Position numbers and translations under genes: made by a program
The notes under the pieces: generated by a model
What the model saw: the letters and a program-made list of their open reading frames with translations, nothing else
What the model was told of the DNA's origin: nothing
Database searches by the model: none
Origin: Gammaproteobacteria bacterium
Lineage (GTDB): Bacteria > Pseudomonadota > Gammaproteobacteria > Acidiferrobacterales > Acidiferrobacteraceae
NCBI GenBank assembly: GCA_028064935.1
Contig: JAPTWT010000175.1
Location: forward strand, 1-34,707
Direction of reading: 5' to 3'
DNA: 34,707 bases
Part shown: positions 10,228 through 18,033 of the stretch, in pieces
Layout of the letters: every line of letters begins with the position of its first letter
How positions within the stretch are numbered: position 1 is the first letter of the stretch

Positions 10228-10737
10228 CTAGCCAGGAAAAGCGGGGCCCAGCCACCCCTGAAGGCCATTCAGGGCCGCCACTACCGCCTGCGCGCGCACC
10301 GCGGAACGGTCCCCGGTGAAACGATGGGTCTCGGCGTATTCCCAGCCGTCTGCGACCCAACCGATCACCACCGTGCCCACCGGGCACTCCGGGGTCCCGC
10401 CCGTGGGCCCGGCAATCCCGGTAACGCCGATCGCGATATCGGCGCCGCTCACCCCAAGCGCCCCGCGCGCCATCGACAGGGCCGTGGCTTCGCTGACGAT
10501 GGCCTTCGAATCCAACCGCTCCCAGGCGACTCCCAGCAGTTTGTGCTTGGCCTCGGCCGCGTAAGTGACAAACCCATAACCAAACCACGCCGAACTGCCT
10601 GGGACATCGGTCAAGGCCGCAGCCAGCAGGCCGCCGGTGCAGGACTCGGCAACGGTTACCATCTGTCCTGCGGCCGCCAGTCGCGCGCCGACCACCGCCG
10701 CCAGGGTCCGGATCAAGACATGCCGCCTGCCATCCAT
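10228..10737 (-). CDS. pncC: Nicotinamide-nucleotide amidase (CinA C-terminal domain)
   Basis: This 169-residue stand-alone CinA C-terminal domain deamidates NMN to nicotinate mononucleotide in pyridine-nucleotide recycling. The family signature is clear: VTVAESCTGGLLAAALTDVPGSS (split here around the active-site Ser and Gly pair at about 27-35), FGYGFVTYAAEAKHKLLGV, and GVTGIAGPTGGTPECPVGTV. The N-terminal MoaB-like domain of full-length CinA is absent, as in E. coli YgaD. Synteny supports the call, since pncC directly precedes recA in many gammaproteobacteria. It overlaps the end of pgpA by 25 bases. Confidence 0.93.
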   Translation of the reverse strand: MDGRRHVLIRTLAAVVGARLAAAGQMVTVAESCTGGLLAAALTDVPGSSAWFGYGFVTYAAEAKHKLLGVAWERLDSKAIVSEATALSMARGALGVSGADIAIGVTGIAGPTGGTPECPVGTVVIGWVADGWEYAETHRFTGDRSAVRAQAVVAALNGLQGWLGPAFPG

Positions 10738-11177
10738 AAGCCTCCGTGAACCAGAAGCGCGGCATAGAGACCGGCCAACACATCGTCGAGCATGATGCCA
10801 TAGCCGCCCGGCAAGGCCTCGAGGCGCGCGATCGGAAAGGGCTTTACGATATCAAACAGCCGGAACAGGCCAAAGGCCACCGCAAACCAGAGGACTTGGT
10901 GCGGGACCGCAAACAGGGCCACGCCCATCCCCGCGATCTCATCCCAAACCACCATCGGCGGGTCCTGCCGCCCGAGGACCCGGGCCGCGCGCGCCGTGAC
11001 CGGCACGCCGATAATGATCGCGGCGGCGAGCAAAACGGCATAGAGTCGAGGCCCCCAGAACGCGGCCGGCCACCACAGCCCGAGCGCCAGCAGCGAGCCC
11101 ATGGTGCCCGGAGCGCGTGGTGACCAACCTACCCCGAGGCCGGTCGCCCACCACACACTAAGGCGATCCCAAGTCAT
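10713..11177 (-). CDS. pgpA: Phosphatidylglycerophosphatase A
   Basis: This 154-residue inner-membrane enzyme dephosphorylates phosphatidylglycerophosphate to phosphatidylglycerol. The PgpA motifs are in order: WSPRAPGTMGSLLALGLWW, then a membrane segment, then VVWDEIAGMGVALF, FRLFDIVKPFPI and GGYGIMLDDVLAGLYAALL. The conserved acidic residues of the metal site (DE and DD) are present. The ATG at 11177 is chosen because homology begins with the following WDRLSVWWATGLG; it overlaps the 3' end of thiL by 20 bases. The longer upstream frame is a thiL shadow. It also overlaps pncC downstream, so the genes are probably coupled. Confidence 0.93.
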   Translation of the reverse strand: MTWDRLSVWWATGLGVGWSPRAPGTMGSLLALGLWWPAAFWGPRLYAVLLAAAIIIGVPVTARAARVLGRQDPPMVVWDEIAGMGVALFAVPHQVLWFAVAFGLFRLFDIVKPFPIARLEALPGGYGIMLDDVLAGLYAALLVHGGLWMAGGMS

Positions 11178-12129
11178 CGAAATGGTTGTAGCCGGCGCGC
11201 GATGGCGTATAGACGCCCTCCCCATCATGCAGGGTAAGCCCCGCGCCGGCGACGATATCGCCGATGTAATGCAGGCCGCACGCCAGGCGTGACGCGAGCC
11301 CCGCCAGGGCCTGCACGCGCCCGGGTGGTACCGTAAAACACAGCTCGTAATCATCTCCGAAGACCAGCGCGGGATCGTAGCCCAAGGTCGGGAACACGGC
11401 GTCGTAGGCGTCGGACAAGGGCAGCCGGCGCAGATCGAGCTTTGCGCCCACGCCGCTTGCCTTCAGGATATGGCCGAGATCGGCAACCAGCCCGTCGGAG
11501 ATGTCGATGGCCGCCGAGGCGATGCCAAGCAGCGCCTGCCCCTCATGGACCCGCGGCCATGGACGATCGAGCCGGGCCAATACCAACTCCTGGAACTCGG
11601 GCGGCAAGGACAGGCGTCCGGCACGCAGGAAAAAGCCGAGCGCGGCCTCCCCTAACAGGCCCGAGACGTAGACGCGATCGCCCGGCCGTGCCCCATCACG
11701 CCGCAGCGCCATCCCCGGCGCTACGGTACCAAACGCGGTGATCGTCACCGCAAGCGGTCCACGTACGGTGTCGCCACCGATCAAGTCCAGACCCACGGCA
11801 TCGGCGAGCGCAAAGAGGCCGTCGCGAAAACCCGCAAGCCACCCGCGATCGATCGTGGGCAGGGCCAGACTCAAAAGAAATGCCAGCGGGCTCGCACCCA
11901 TGGCCGCAAGATCGCTCACATTGACCGCGAGCGCCTTGTAGCCGACATCAAAACCCGGGGCCGACTGCGGAAAATGCACCCCTTCTATCAGGGTGTCGGT
12001 GGTCACGGCAAGCGTGTTCGCGGCCCCGGCCAGGGCCAGCAGGGCGGCATCATCGCCGACCCCGAGGACCACCTCCGCGCGCCGCGCCGGACGCGTAAAG
12101 AACTGTTCTATGAGACCGAATTCATCCAC
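11158..12129 (-). CDS. thiL: Thiamine-monophosphate kinase
   Basis: This 323-residue member of the PurM/ThiL superfamily makes the active cofactor thiamine diphosphate from thiamine monophosphate and ATP. Diagnostic segments: EFGLIEQFFTRP at the N-terminus, GVGDDAALL (metal/ATP), VTTDTLIEGVHFP, YKALAVNVSDLAAMGASP, DLIGGDTVRG, and AAIDISDGLVADLGHIL, then VFGDDYELCFTV. The start is a GTG that directly follows the nusB stop (TGAGTG), so translation is probably coupled to nusB. This nusB-thiL-pgpA order is common in proteobacteria. Confidence 0.96.
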   Translation of the reverse strand: MDEFGLIEQFFTRPARRAEVVLGVGDDAALLALAGAANTLAVTTDTLIEGVHFPQSAPGFDVGYKALAVNVSDLAAMGASPLAFLLSLALPTIDRGWLAGFRDGLFALADAVGLDLIGGDTVRGPLAVTITAFGTVAPGMALRRDGARPGDRVYVSGLLGEAALGFFLRAGRLSLPPEFQELVLARLDRPWPRVHEGQALLGIASAAIDISDGLVADLGHILKASGVGAKLDLRRLPLSDAYDAVFPTLGYDPALVFGDDYELCFTVPPGRVQALAGLASRLACGLHYIGDIVAGAGLTLHDGEGVYTPSRAGYNHFDDLGSP

Positions 12130-12555
12130 TCAGGGGCGCCCCCCGGGGGCGCGCACGACCTTGGCCACGCCGTCGAGCACGGCGTTAACGAACTTGTGGC
12201 CGGCCTCGCCCCCATAACGCTTGGCAAGCTCCACCGCTTCATTCAATACGATCCGCGGGCCGATCTCGAGACGATAACGCAACTCATAGGCACCGATGCG
12301 CAGAATGGCGCGCTCGACAGGGTCGACCTCGGCGATGGCGCGATCGAGATGCGCGCCCAGCAAACCATCGAGCTCCTCCACATGCACTGGTACCTCGCGG
12401 ATCAGTTCTGCGAAATAGGCCTCGTCGACACCGCCGGTACTTTCCGGATCGCGCAGAAACAGGCGGGCTATGTCATGGGGGGGCTGGGCGGTCAGCTGCC
12501 ACTGATACAAGGCCTGCAGCGCCTGCCCGCGGGCGCGCGAGCGCGCCCCGCTCAT
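12130..12555 (-). CDS. nusB: Transcription antitermination factor NusB
   Basis: This 141-residue all-helical RNA-binding protein acts with NusE (S10) on boxA in rRNA antitermination. Visible features are the N-terminal [15 protein letters not shown], an internal [17 protein letters not shown], and the conserved C-terminal [17 protein letters not shown] with [24 protein letters not shown] (split at the Tyr-Gly-Gly). Length is normal. The ATG overlaps the ribH stop in an ATGA, and its own stop abuts the thiL start. The ribH-nusB pairing is one of the most conserved in this class. Confidence 0.96.
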   Translation of the reverse strand: MSGARSRARGQALQALYQWQLTAQPPHDIARLFLRDPESTGGVDEAYFAELIREVPVHVEELDGLLGAHLDRAIAEVDPVERAILRIGAYELRYRLEIGPRIVLNEAVELAKRYGGEAGHKFVNAVLDGVAKVVRAPGGRP

Positions 12556-13031
12556 GAGGGCCGGAGGCGGCGCAGGACGTCGACCATCTCCAGGATCGAC
12601 AAGGCGGCCTCGGCCCCCTTGTTACCGGCCTTGGCCCCCGACCGGTCGATGGCCTGGGCGACGGTATCGGTGGTCAGTACGCCCAAGGCCACCGGCACGC
12701 CGGTCTTCAAGCCCACCTGCGCGAGCCCCTTCACGCATTCCCCGGCCACGAAATCAAAATGGGGCGTCGCGCCACGGATGACAGCGCCCAGCGCCACGAT
12801 GCCCTCATGAAGACCCGCCTCCGCCATGACCTGGGCGGCCAGCGGCAATTCAAAGGCCCCGGGTACGCGCACCACGGTAATGGACTCGGGCGCCGCCCCA
12901 TGGCGGCGCAGGGTATCGAGTGCCCCCTCCAGAAGACGCTCACCCACGAAGGCGTTGAAACGCGCAAGGACGATACCAAAGCGCGCCTCCCCCGCCACCA
13001 ACGATCCGTCGATCACGCGCTCGCTACTCAT
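12552..13031 (-). CDS. ribH: 6,7-dimethyl-8-ribityllumazine synthase
   Basis: This 159-residue enzyme condenses 5-amino-6-ribitylaminouracil with dihydroxybutanone phosphate, the penultimate riboflavin step, usually in a large capsid-like oligomer. Signatures are [56 protein letters not shown] (containing the catalytic His) and [19 protein letters not shown]. The [10 protein letters not shown] end segment is typical. It overlaps the ribBA stop by eight bases and nusB by four. Confidence 0.97.
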   Translation of the reverse strand: MSSERVIDGSLVAGEARFGIVLARFNAFVGERLLEGALDTLRRHGAAPESITVVRVPGAFELPLAAQVMAEAGLHEGIVALGAVIRGATPHFDFVAGECVKGLAQVGLKTGVPVALGVLTTDTVAQAIDRSGAKAGNKGAEAALSILEMVDVLRRLRPS

Positions 13032-14136
13032 TCCTTCCCCCCCTGGGTGTCACGTATTCCACGACCTCCAAATGAAACCCGGCGAGACCCGGCGTCTTGC
13101 GCGGGTGCCCCAGGACCTGCATCTTGCGCACCCCGAGATCCAAAAGGATCTGGCTACCAAGACCCACGGTGCGCATGACCTCGCGCCCAGCGCCGGTGGG
13201 GGCCGCCGGTTCCGGGATCGGGCTCTTGAGACGTGCCAGTGTCGACGCCGTGGGGGCCGGCTGATCCAGCAACACCACCACCCCGCGCCCGGCGGCCGCG
13301 ACATGGCGCAAGGCGCCCGCAAGCGTCCATGACGGCGCATGGACATCGCTCACGAGATCCAGGAGGCTCTCCTGAACATGTACCCGCACCGGCAGCGGCT
13401 GGGCATCGATCTCGCCACACACAAGTGCCAGGTGGACACGGTCCTCGATGTCATCGTGGTAGGCCACCTGTCGGAACGACCCGTGGACGGTCTCGATCAA
13501 CCGCTCATCCAGGCGGTGTACGCTGGAATGGTGTTGTAGGCGATAATGAATCAGGTCGGCGATCGTGCCGATTTTCAGATGATGCTCGGCCGCGAAGCGC
13601 TCGAGATCGGGCTGACGGGCCATTTCGCCATCATCCTTCAGGATCTCACAGATGACCGCGGCCGGCTCGAAGCCCGCGAAACGGGCCAGATCGACGCCGG
13701 CCTCGGTATGACCGGCGCGCGCCAGGACGCCGCCGCGTCGCGCCATGATCGGAAATATGTGGCCGGGGCTCACGAGATCGCGCGCCTTGGCCTGCGGGGC
13801 GATGGCGGCGCGAATGGTGGCGGCCCGGTCGGCGGCGGAGATGCCGGTGGTCACGCCCTCGGCGGCCTCTATGGAGGCGGTGAAGTGGGTCGCATAGCGC
13901 GAACCGTTCTCCTTGACCATGGGCTCGAGCCCCAGCCTTTGGCAGCGCTCTGGGGTTAAGGTCAGACAGACGAGACCGCGCCCGTGGCGTACCATGAAAT
14001 TGATGGCCTCGGGCGTGACCGCCTCGGCGGCCATCAGAAGGTCGCCTTCGTTTTCGCGGTCGGCGTCGTCCATGATGACCACCATGCGGCCGGCCTTGAG
14101 TTCGTCTATGATTTCGGAGATAGGGCTTATAGGCAT
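13024..14136 (-). CDS. ribB: DHBP synthase with a degenerate GTP cyclohydrolase II-like domain
   Basis: This 370-residue fusion has an N-terminal half (1-200) that is a full 3,4-dihydroxy-2-butanone 4-phosphate synthase. The metal loop [17 protein letters not shown] starts near 22, followed by [32 protein letters not shown], then [13 protein letters not shown]. The C-terminal half (about 205-370) follows GTP cyclohydrolase II in outline, but the zinc-binding cysteine cluster is gone. Where GCHII has its CLTGD...CDC segment, this protein reads [17 protein letters not shown], without Cys. The GCHII reaction is therefore unlikely. Similar fusions are common in gammaproteobacteria. The ATG at 14136 is chosen by homology; no good ribosome binding site precedes it. 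A divergent kinase-like gene starts 67 bases away. Confidence 0.9.
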   Translation of the reverse strand: MPISPISEIIDELKAGRMVVIMDDADRENEGDLLMAAEAVTPEAINFMVRHGRGLVCLTLTPERCQRLGLEPMVKENGSRYATHFTASIEAAEGVTTGISAADRAATIRAAIAPQAKARDLVSPGHIFPIMARRGGVLARAGHTEAGVDLARFAGFEPAAVICEILKDDGEMARQPDLERFAAEHHLKIGTIADLIHYRLQHHSSVHRLDERLIETVHGSFRQVAYHDDIEDRVHLALVCGEIDAQPLPVRVHVQESLLDLVSDVHAPSWTLAGALRHVAAAGRGVVVLLDQPAPTASTLARLKSPIPEPAAPTGAGREVMRTVGLGSQILLDLGVRKMQVLGHPRKTPGLAGFHLEVVEYVTPRGGRNE

Positions 14137-14161
14137 GAACGTGACACTGGCAACCGACGAG

Positions 14162-14191
14162 CTGACCGGGCCCGAATTATGACTGACCGGG
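14162..14191. promoter_or_regulatory. Divergent ribB/kinase-like intergenic with a 9-bp direct repeat
   Basis: CTGACCGGG occurs twice, at 14162-14170 and 14183-14191, 21 bases apart, about two helical turns. Between them, on the minus strand, is CATAAT (14181-14176), a candidate -10 for ribB, with TCGACT 18 bases upstream as a weak -35. The spacing and position suggest an operator serving one or both divergent genes. The regulator is unknown. Confidence 0.35.
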
Positions 14192-14203
14192 GGATGGAAG
14201 TCG

Positions 14204-15370
14204 ATGGAACCGCATAGAACCGGCCGCAACGAACCACGCGCCTCACTGATTGAACCCGGGCGGACCCTGGGCCCATACTTGGTCTTGAGCACCCTGTCGT
14301 GCGGGCCGCGCAGTGTAGTCTACATGGCCCAGGACTTGAGCCTGGACCGGCCGGTGGCCCTGAAGACCGCCCCTCGCGGCGCGATCTCGGTGATCGCCGA
14401 GGGGCGGGTGCTCGCGCGCTTCGGCCATCCCCATATCGTGACCCTGCACGGCCTGTGGTCCGAGCCTTCGGTCCTGATCCTCGAATACCTGGTCGGCGAG
14501 ACCCTGAAGGCGCGCCGTGAGCGCGTGGGAACGCTTGCCGAGGATCGTGTGGGGCAATGGATACAGGAGGTCTTGAGCGCACTCGAGGCGGTTCATGGTC
14601 AGGGGCTCGCCCATGGGGCGATCCGCGCCGACAACGTCTTTCTCACCACCGATCAACGCATCAAGCTTCTGGATTTCCGACAGACGAGCCTGGGCGAATC
14701 CCCGCCTACCCCGGCCGACGATGTACGTGCCGCCGGCCGCCTCATGCAGGAACTCCTTGGGGCCGAGGCCGGGGCTTTGACGGACGTCGTGCGTGGGGCG
14801 CTCTTGGGACGCTACCCCACGGCCCGCGCCCTCCGCCTGGCCGTGGCCGCCGCCCACCGGCCGGTTGACACCGACCCGGCCACCGGGGACGCGGGACCCC
14901 GGGAACTCGCGCCGCCACCCGACCTGCCGGCCGACGGCCACACGGCGCCTGCCGCGGCGGGCGCCGGCGCATTCGCCGCGGATCTGTCGGCCGCCGAACT
15001 CTCCGACCTCTTCGAGGAGCCGTCGATCAACCCGATGCTGCCGGCCTTCCATGAACGGCCCGGCTGGGGACGGCCGCTGGCCGGGCGCAAACGCCTGGGG
15101 CTTGCGGTCGTGCTCGTCGTGGCCCTGGTACTGCTCGGCGCCAAACTCGGATGGCTCCACCGCCAGGCGGCCTTGCAGCCGGTCGCGCACGTCGCCCACA
15201 CGGTCGTCCGTATGGCCCATGGCGTGATGCCCAAAGGCACCACACCTCGCTCGACGACAAGCCTCCCGGGGGGACCGGCTACCACCGCGGCACACCCCAA
15301 TAGCGCCCACCCCAAGACTGTCCTACGGCCGGGAGCCTATGCCGCATTGGCGCACGCTTGGGGCGGTTAG
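14204..15370 (+). CDS. Hanks-type kinase-like membrane protein, probable pseudokinase
   Basis: This is a 388-residue protein. Residues 20-215 follow the Ser/Thr kinase fold: a weak glycine loop (LSCGPRSVVYMAQD), beta3 lysine in PVALKTA (K54), alphaC glutamate in IAEGRVLARFGHPHIVTLHG (E66), and hinge ILEYLVGETL. The catalytic loop is HGAIRADN (137-144) where active kinases have HRDLKPEN, so the catalytic Asp is Ala139 while Asn144 remains. The DFG is DFR (157-159). A Pro/Ala-rich linker leads to one transmembrane helix at about 298-316 and a His/Thr/Pro-rich outer tail. I infer ATP or ligand binding with poor or no phosphotransfer. A short GGAAG precedes the ATG. It overlaps the downstream lipoprotein gene by 32 bases and runs against the riboflavin genes on both sides. 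Confidence 0.75.
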   Translation: MEPHRTGRNEPRASLIEPGRTLGPYLVLSTLSCGPRSVVYMAQDLSLDRPVALKTAPRGAISVIAEGRVLARFGHPHIVTLHGLWSEPSVLILEYLVGETLKARRERVGTLAEDRVGQWIQEVLSALEAVHGQGLAHGAIRADNVFLTTDQRIKLLDFRQTSLGESPPTPADDVRAAGRLMQELLGAEAGALTDVVRGALLGRYPTARALRLAVAAAHRPVDTDPATGDAGPRELAPPPDLPADGHTAPAAAGAGAFAADLSAAELSDLFEEPSINPMLPAFHERPGWGRPLAGRKRLGLAVVLVVALVLLGAKLGWLHRQAALQPVAHVAHTVVRMAHGVMPKGTTPRSTTSLPGGPATTAAHPNSAHPKTVLRPGAYAALAHAWGG

Positions 15371-15848
15371 CCTCGTCCTGGTAGCGGTCGGCTGCGTTCC
15401 GCTCCCCGCGCATCCCCACCGGACCGCGGGCTGCCGGGTAGGGACGGCGTGGTCCACGGCCTACGCACGGACACGCATTTTAGGCATGTTGGCCCCAGGG
15501 GAGATTCAGGTCCTGCATTACCGCCTCTCGGTCCGCCCACGACGCGGCCAACCCTGCGGCTCGCTGGTCCTGACCAAGGAGCTTGCGGTCCGGCGTGGTC
15601 CAGGCCCCCTGCATATCGTCGAGATCCGCGATTTCTATACGCATGGCCGGCTGGTCGCCAATCACCGCGCCTTCATAGGCCATGAGATCACAGGCAGCGG
15701 CGTCTATGAGGCGCGCGTGACGCTGCCGATCCCAAGGCAGGCACCGCCCGGGCGTTATGAGGTCGTGAGTCTGCTTTATGCGCGCTGGGGACAGGGGTCG
15801 CCGACACTGATCGCGCGCGCCAGGACCCGATTCACGGTCGCCCCATGA
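15339..15848 (+). CDS. Putative lipoprotein of unknown function
   Basis: This 169-residue protein has a lipoprotein signal: MPHWRT, a hydrophobic core (LGAVSLVLVAVG) and a lipobox ending VAVGC with Cys19 as the probable lipidated residue. The mature part has two further Cys (at about 32 and 73) and beta-rich stretches such as EIQVLHYRLSVRPRRG, LHIVEIRDFYTHGRL and GRYEVVSLLYARWGQG. The alternation suggests an Ig-like or beta-sandwich periplasmic domain. I recognise no family. The gene begins inside the 3' end of the kinase-like gene (32-base overlap), so the two are very probably co-translated and may work together across the inner membrane. Its 3' end overlaps the end of ribE on the other strand by 17 bases. 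Confidence 0.62.
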   Translation: MPHWRTLGAVSLVLVAVGCVPLPAHPHRTAGCRVGTAWSTAYARTRILGMLAPGEIQVLHYRLSVRPRRGQPCGSLVLTKELAVRRGPGPLHIVEIRDFYTHGRLVANHRAFIGHEITGSGVYEARVTLPIPRQAPPGRYEVVSLLYARWGQGSPTLIARARTRFTVAP

Positions 15849-16437
15849 ACTCCGGCAGCAGACGCTCCAGGTACCGGGCGATCAGGTCCACCTCGATATT
15901 CACCTGCGCGTCCGGAACGAGCCCACCCAGTGTGGTGGCCGACAACGTATGGGGCACGATAGCAAAATGCGCGACGGCGCCCTCTATGGCATTGACCGTG
16001 AGGCTCACCCCATCCACGCATAACGACCCCTTGCGTGCCACATAGCGCGTCAGGGCCCGCGGGATCTCGAGTGCCAACCTGCGCCCGTCCCCGTCGCGCT
16101 CGAGCCGCAGGACCGTGGCGACCCCATCGACATGCCCCGAGACCAGATGTCCGCCGAGCGACTCACCCACCTTCAAGGCGCGCTCAAGGTTGACCGCATG
16201 CCCCGGCCGCAGGGACGACAGGGCGGTGCGCGCCAAGGTCTCCGCCGACAGGTCGGCGCAGAACCCCGATGCCGAACCCTCCACGAGCGTGAGGCACGCA
16301 CCGTTTACGGCGATACTCTCCCCCAGCGTCCAGCCGTCGGCCGCGAGCCCCGGGGCCTCGACCGTGAGCTTGGCCCCCGTGGCGCGCGCAACGCGTTGCG
16401 TGATCGTGCCGCGGCCTTGGATCAATCCTGTAAACAT
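15832..16437 (-). CDS. ribE: Riboflavin synthase (alpha subunit)
   Basis: This 201-residue enzyme dismutates two lumazine molecules to riboflavin. It contains two homologous lumazine-binding repeats. The first opens MFTGLIQGRGTI and contains GESIAVNGACLTLV with FCADLSAETLARTAL. The second begins near residue 98 with HLVSGHVDGVATVLRL and contains SLCVDGVSLTVNAI. Both repeats keep the conserved Gly/Cys/Leu-Thr-Val pattern. Length is close to the usual 200-215. It lies 36 bases after ribD. The next riboflavin gene, ribB, is separated from it by two plus-strand genes, which is unusual. Confidence 0.96.
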   Translation of the reverse strand: MFTGLIQGRGTITQRVARATGAKLTVEAPGLAADGWTLGESIAVNGACLTLVEGSASGFCADLSAETLARTALSSLRPGHAVNLERALKVGESLGGHLVSGHVDGVATVLRLERDGDGRRLALEIPRALTRYVARKGSLCVDGVSLTVNAIEGAVAHFAIVPHTLSATTLGGLVPDAQVNIEVDLIARYLERLLPEFMGRP

Positions 16438-16473
16438 GGCACCCTCTCCCCCGAATCCGGCCCACGCGGACGC

Positions 16474-17553
16474 TTACGTCTCGGGGGTCAATATCAGCCG
16501 CAGATCGCGCCCTATGGAGCGCACCTCATCATAGCGCCAGGCCCCAGCCCCCGAAAGCTTGGCGAGCGTGAAATCGGCCAGCGGGCGCCCGTTGCCAAGG
16601 AGCGTGGGCGCCACATAGAGCCGCAATTCATCGATCAGTCGTTCGTCGAGGAGACCCGCGAGCAGGGTCGGTCCGGCCTCGACCAGCACATCATTCACAC
16701 CCCGGTCGGCAAGCGCCCTAAGCCCTGCGGTAAGATCAACCCGACCGGGTGCGCCACCCACTGCCACGACCTCGGCGCCGGATGCGCGCAGGCGATCACC
16801 GTGCGGCCCGTCGGTCGTTGTAAGAACCATAAGGCCGGCATCCCCGGCGAGAATCCGGGCGGCGGACGGTATCGCCAGACTGGAGGTGACGACTACGCGC
16901 AAAGGTTGACGGGGTGTCCCCTCATGCACCGTAAGCCGCGGATCATCCTTGCGGATCGTACCCGTACCGGTCATGATGGCACTCATCACCGCGCGCAGCC
17001 GCTGGACATCGGCGCGCGCCGCGGGTCCCGTGATCCACTGACTCTCCCCACTCGTAAGCGCCGTGCGCCCATCAAGAGATATCCCGGCCTTGGCCACCAC
17101 GAACGGGCGGGCGCGTACTGCTCGCGATATGAAGCCGCGATTCAGGCGTGCGGCCTCCCCTTCCATGAGGCCCACATCAACGGCCACGCCCGCGGTCCGC
17201 AACGCCGCAAATCCCCGCCCCCGAACGCGCGTGTCCGGATCCTCCATGGCGGCGACGACGCGCGCGATCCCGGCCGCGAGCAGGACATCGGTGCAAGGTG
17301 GGGTACGGCCGGTATGGCAGCATGGCTCGAGGGTGACATAGGCCGTCGCCCCGCGGGCCGCCCCGCCCGCCTGCAACAAGGCCAGGCGCTCGGCATGGGG
17401 TTCACCGGCGCGCTGATGATAGCCTTCGCCCACGACCCGATCCCCGCGCACGATGACGCAACCCACCCGCGGATTGGGATGGGTCGTGGCCATGCCCCGA
17501 CGGGCGAGCTCCAAGGCACGCGCCATGTAGGCGCCATCGCCCGCCGCGCTCAC
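16474..17553 (-). CDS. ribD: Bifunctional riboflavin deaminase/reductase RibD
   Basis: This 359-residue enzyme catalyses the deamination and side-chain reduction steps of riboflavin synthesis. The N-terminal cytidine-deaminase-like domain has [24 protein letters not shown], the zinc motif HAE (53-55) and [11 protein letters not shown], with C78 and C87 as the zinc cysteines. The C-terminal reductase domain has [20 protein letters not shown] and [21 protein letters not shown] start it at a GTG (17553) overlapping the nrdR stop as GTGA, because the family normally begins a few residues before YMARAL. The longer upstream frame is an nrdR shadow. Start confidence is moderate; function is sure. 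Confidence 0.95.
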   Translation of the reverse strand: MSAAGDGAYMARALELARRGMATTHPNPRVGCVIVRGDRVVGEGYHQRAGEPHAERLALLQAGGAARGATAYVTLEPCCHTGRTPPCTDVLLAAGIARVVAAMEDPDTRVRGRGFAALRTAGVAVDVGLMEGEAARLNRGFISRAVRARPFVVAKAGISLDGRTALTSGESQWITGPAARADVQRLRAVMSAIMTGTGTIRKDDPRLTVHEGTPRQPLRVVVTSSLAIPSAARILAGDAGLMVLTTTDGPHGDRLRASGAEVVAVGGAPGRVDLTAGLRALADRGVNDVLVEAGPTLLAGLLDERLIDELRLYVAPTLLGNGRPLADFTLAKLSGAGAWRYDEVRSIGRDLRLILTPET

Positions 17554-18029
17554 GATTTCGAAGACAGCCCGGTGACCTCCTGGTCCTCCAGGCGCTCCAT
17601 CTCCTCGCGAAACGCGTTCAGGTCCTGAAAGGCGTGATAGACGGAGGCGAAGCGCACATAGGCGACCTTGTCGAGCGCACGCAGCTGCTCCATGACCCAC
17701 TCCCCGATCTGGCGGCTTGCAATCTCGCGCTCACCGCTTCCCATGAGCGAACGCCGCACGTAGGCCACCACCGCATCGACCTGCGCGGCATCCACCGGCC
17801 GCTTCTGAAGCGCACGCTGGAGGCCGGCACGCAGCTTGGCCTCGGCAAACGGCTCGCGACGCCCGTCGGACTTGATGATCTGCGGGAGGCGCAACTCGGC
17901 GTGCTCGAAGGTCGTGAACCGCTCGCGACAGGCCAGACACTCGCGACGCCGGCGCACGGCATCCCCCTCGTCTGCGAGGCGGGAATCGATCACCCGCGTA
18001 TCCTCGGCAAAACAAAAGGGGCAGCGCAT
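17550..18029 (-). CDS. nrdR: Transcriptional repressor NrdR
   Basis: This 159-residue ribonucleotide-reductase repressor senses ATP/dATP. The N-terminal zinc ribbon uses C3, C6, C31 and C34 ([17 protein letters not shown] and [13 protein letters not shown]). The ATP-cone follows from about 46 ([21 protein letters not shown], split after Glu) to 136, ending with [17 protein letters not shown]. Length is standard. It sits between glyA (four-base gap) and ribD (GTGA overlap), the glyA-nrdR-ribD order known from many gammaproteobacteria. No NrdR boxes are recognised in this window, so its targets are elsewhere. Confidence 0.97.
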   Translation of the reverse strand: MRCPFCFAEDTRVIDSRLADEGDAVRRRRECLACRERFTTFEHAELRLPQIIKSDGRREPFAEAKLRAGLQRALQKRPVDAAQVDAVVAYVRRSLMGSGEREIASRQIGEWVMEQLRALDKVAYVRFASVYHAFQDLNAFREEMERLEDQEVTGLSSKS

Positions 18030-18033
18030 GGCC

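Noticed and set aside
9398..10231. 277-codon plus-strand open frame
   Set aside because: It is antisense to recA, with no motif and no ribosome binding site.
16132..17628. 498-codon plus-strand open frame
   Set aside because: It lies opposite ribE and ribD, whose motifs are unmistakable. Its Arg/Gly/His-rich composition is that of a GC-bias shadow.
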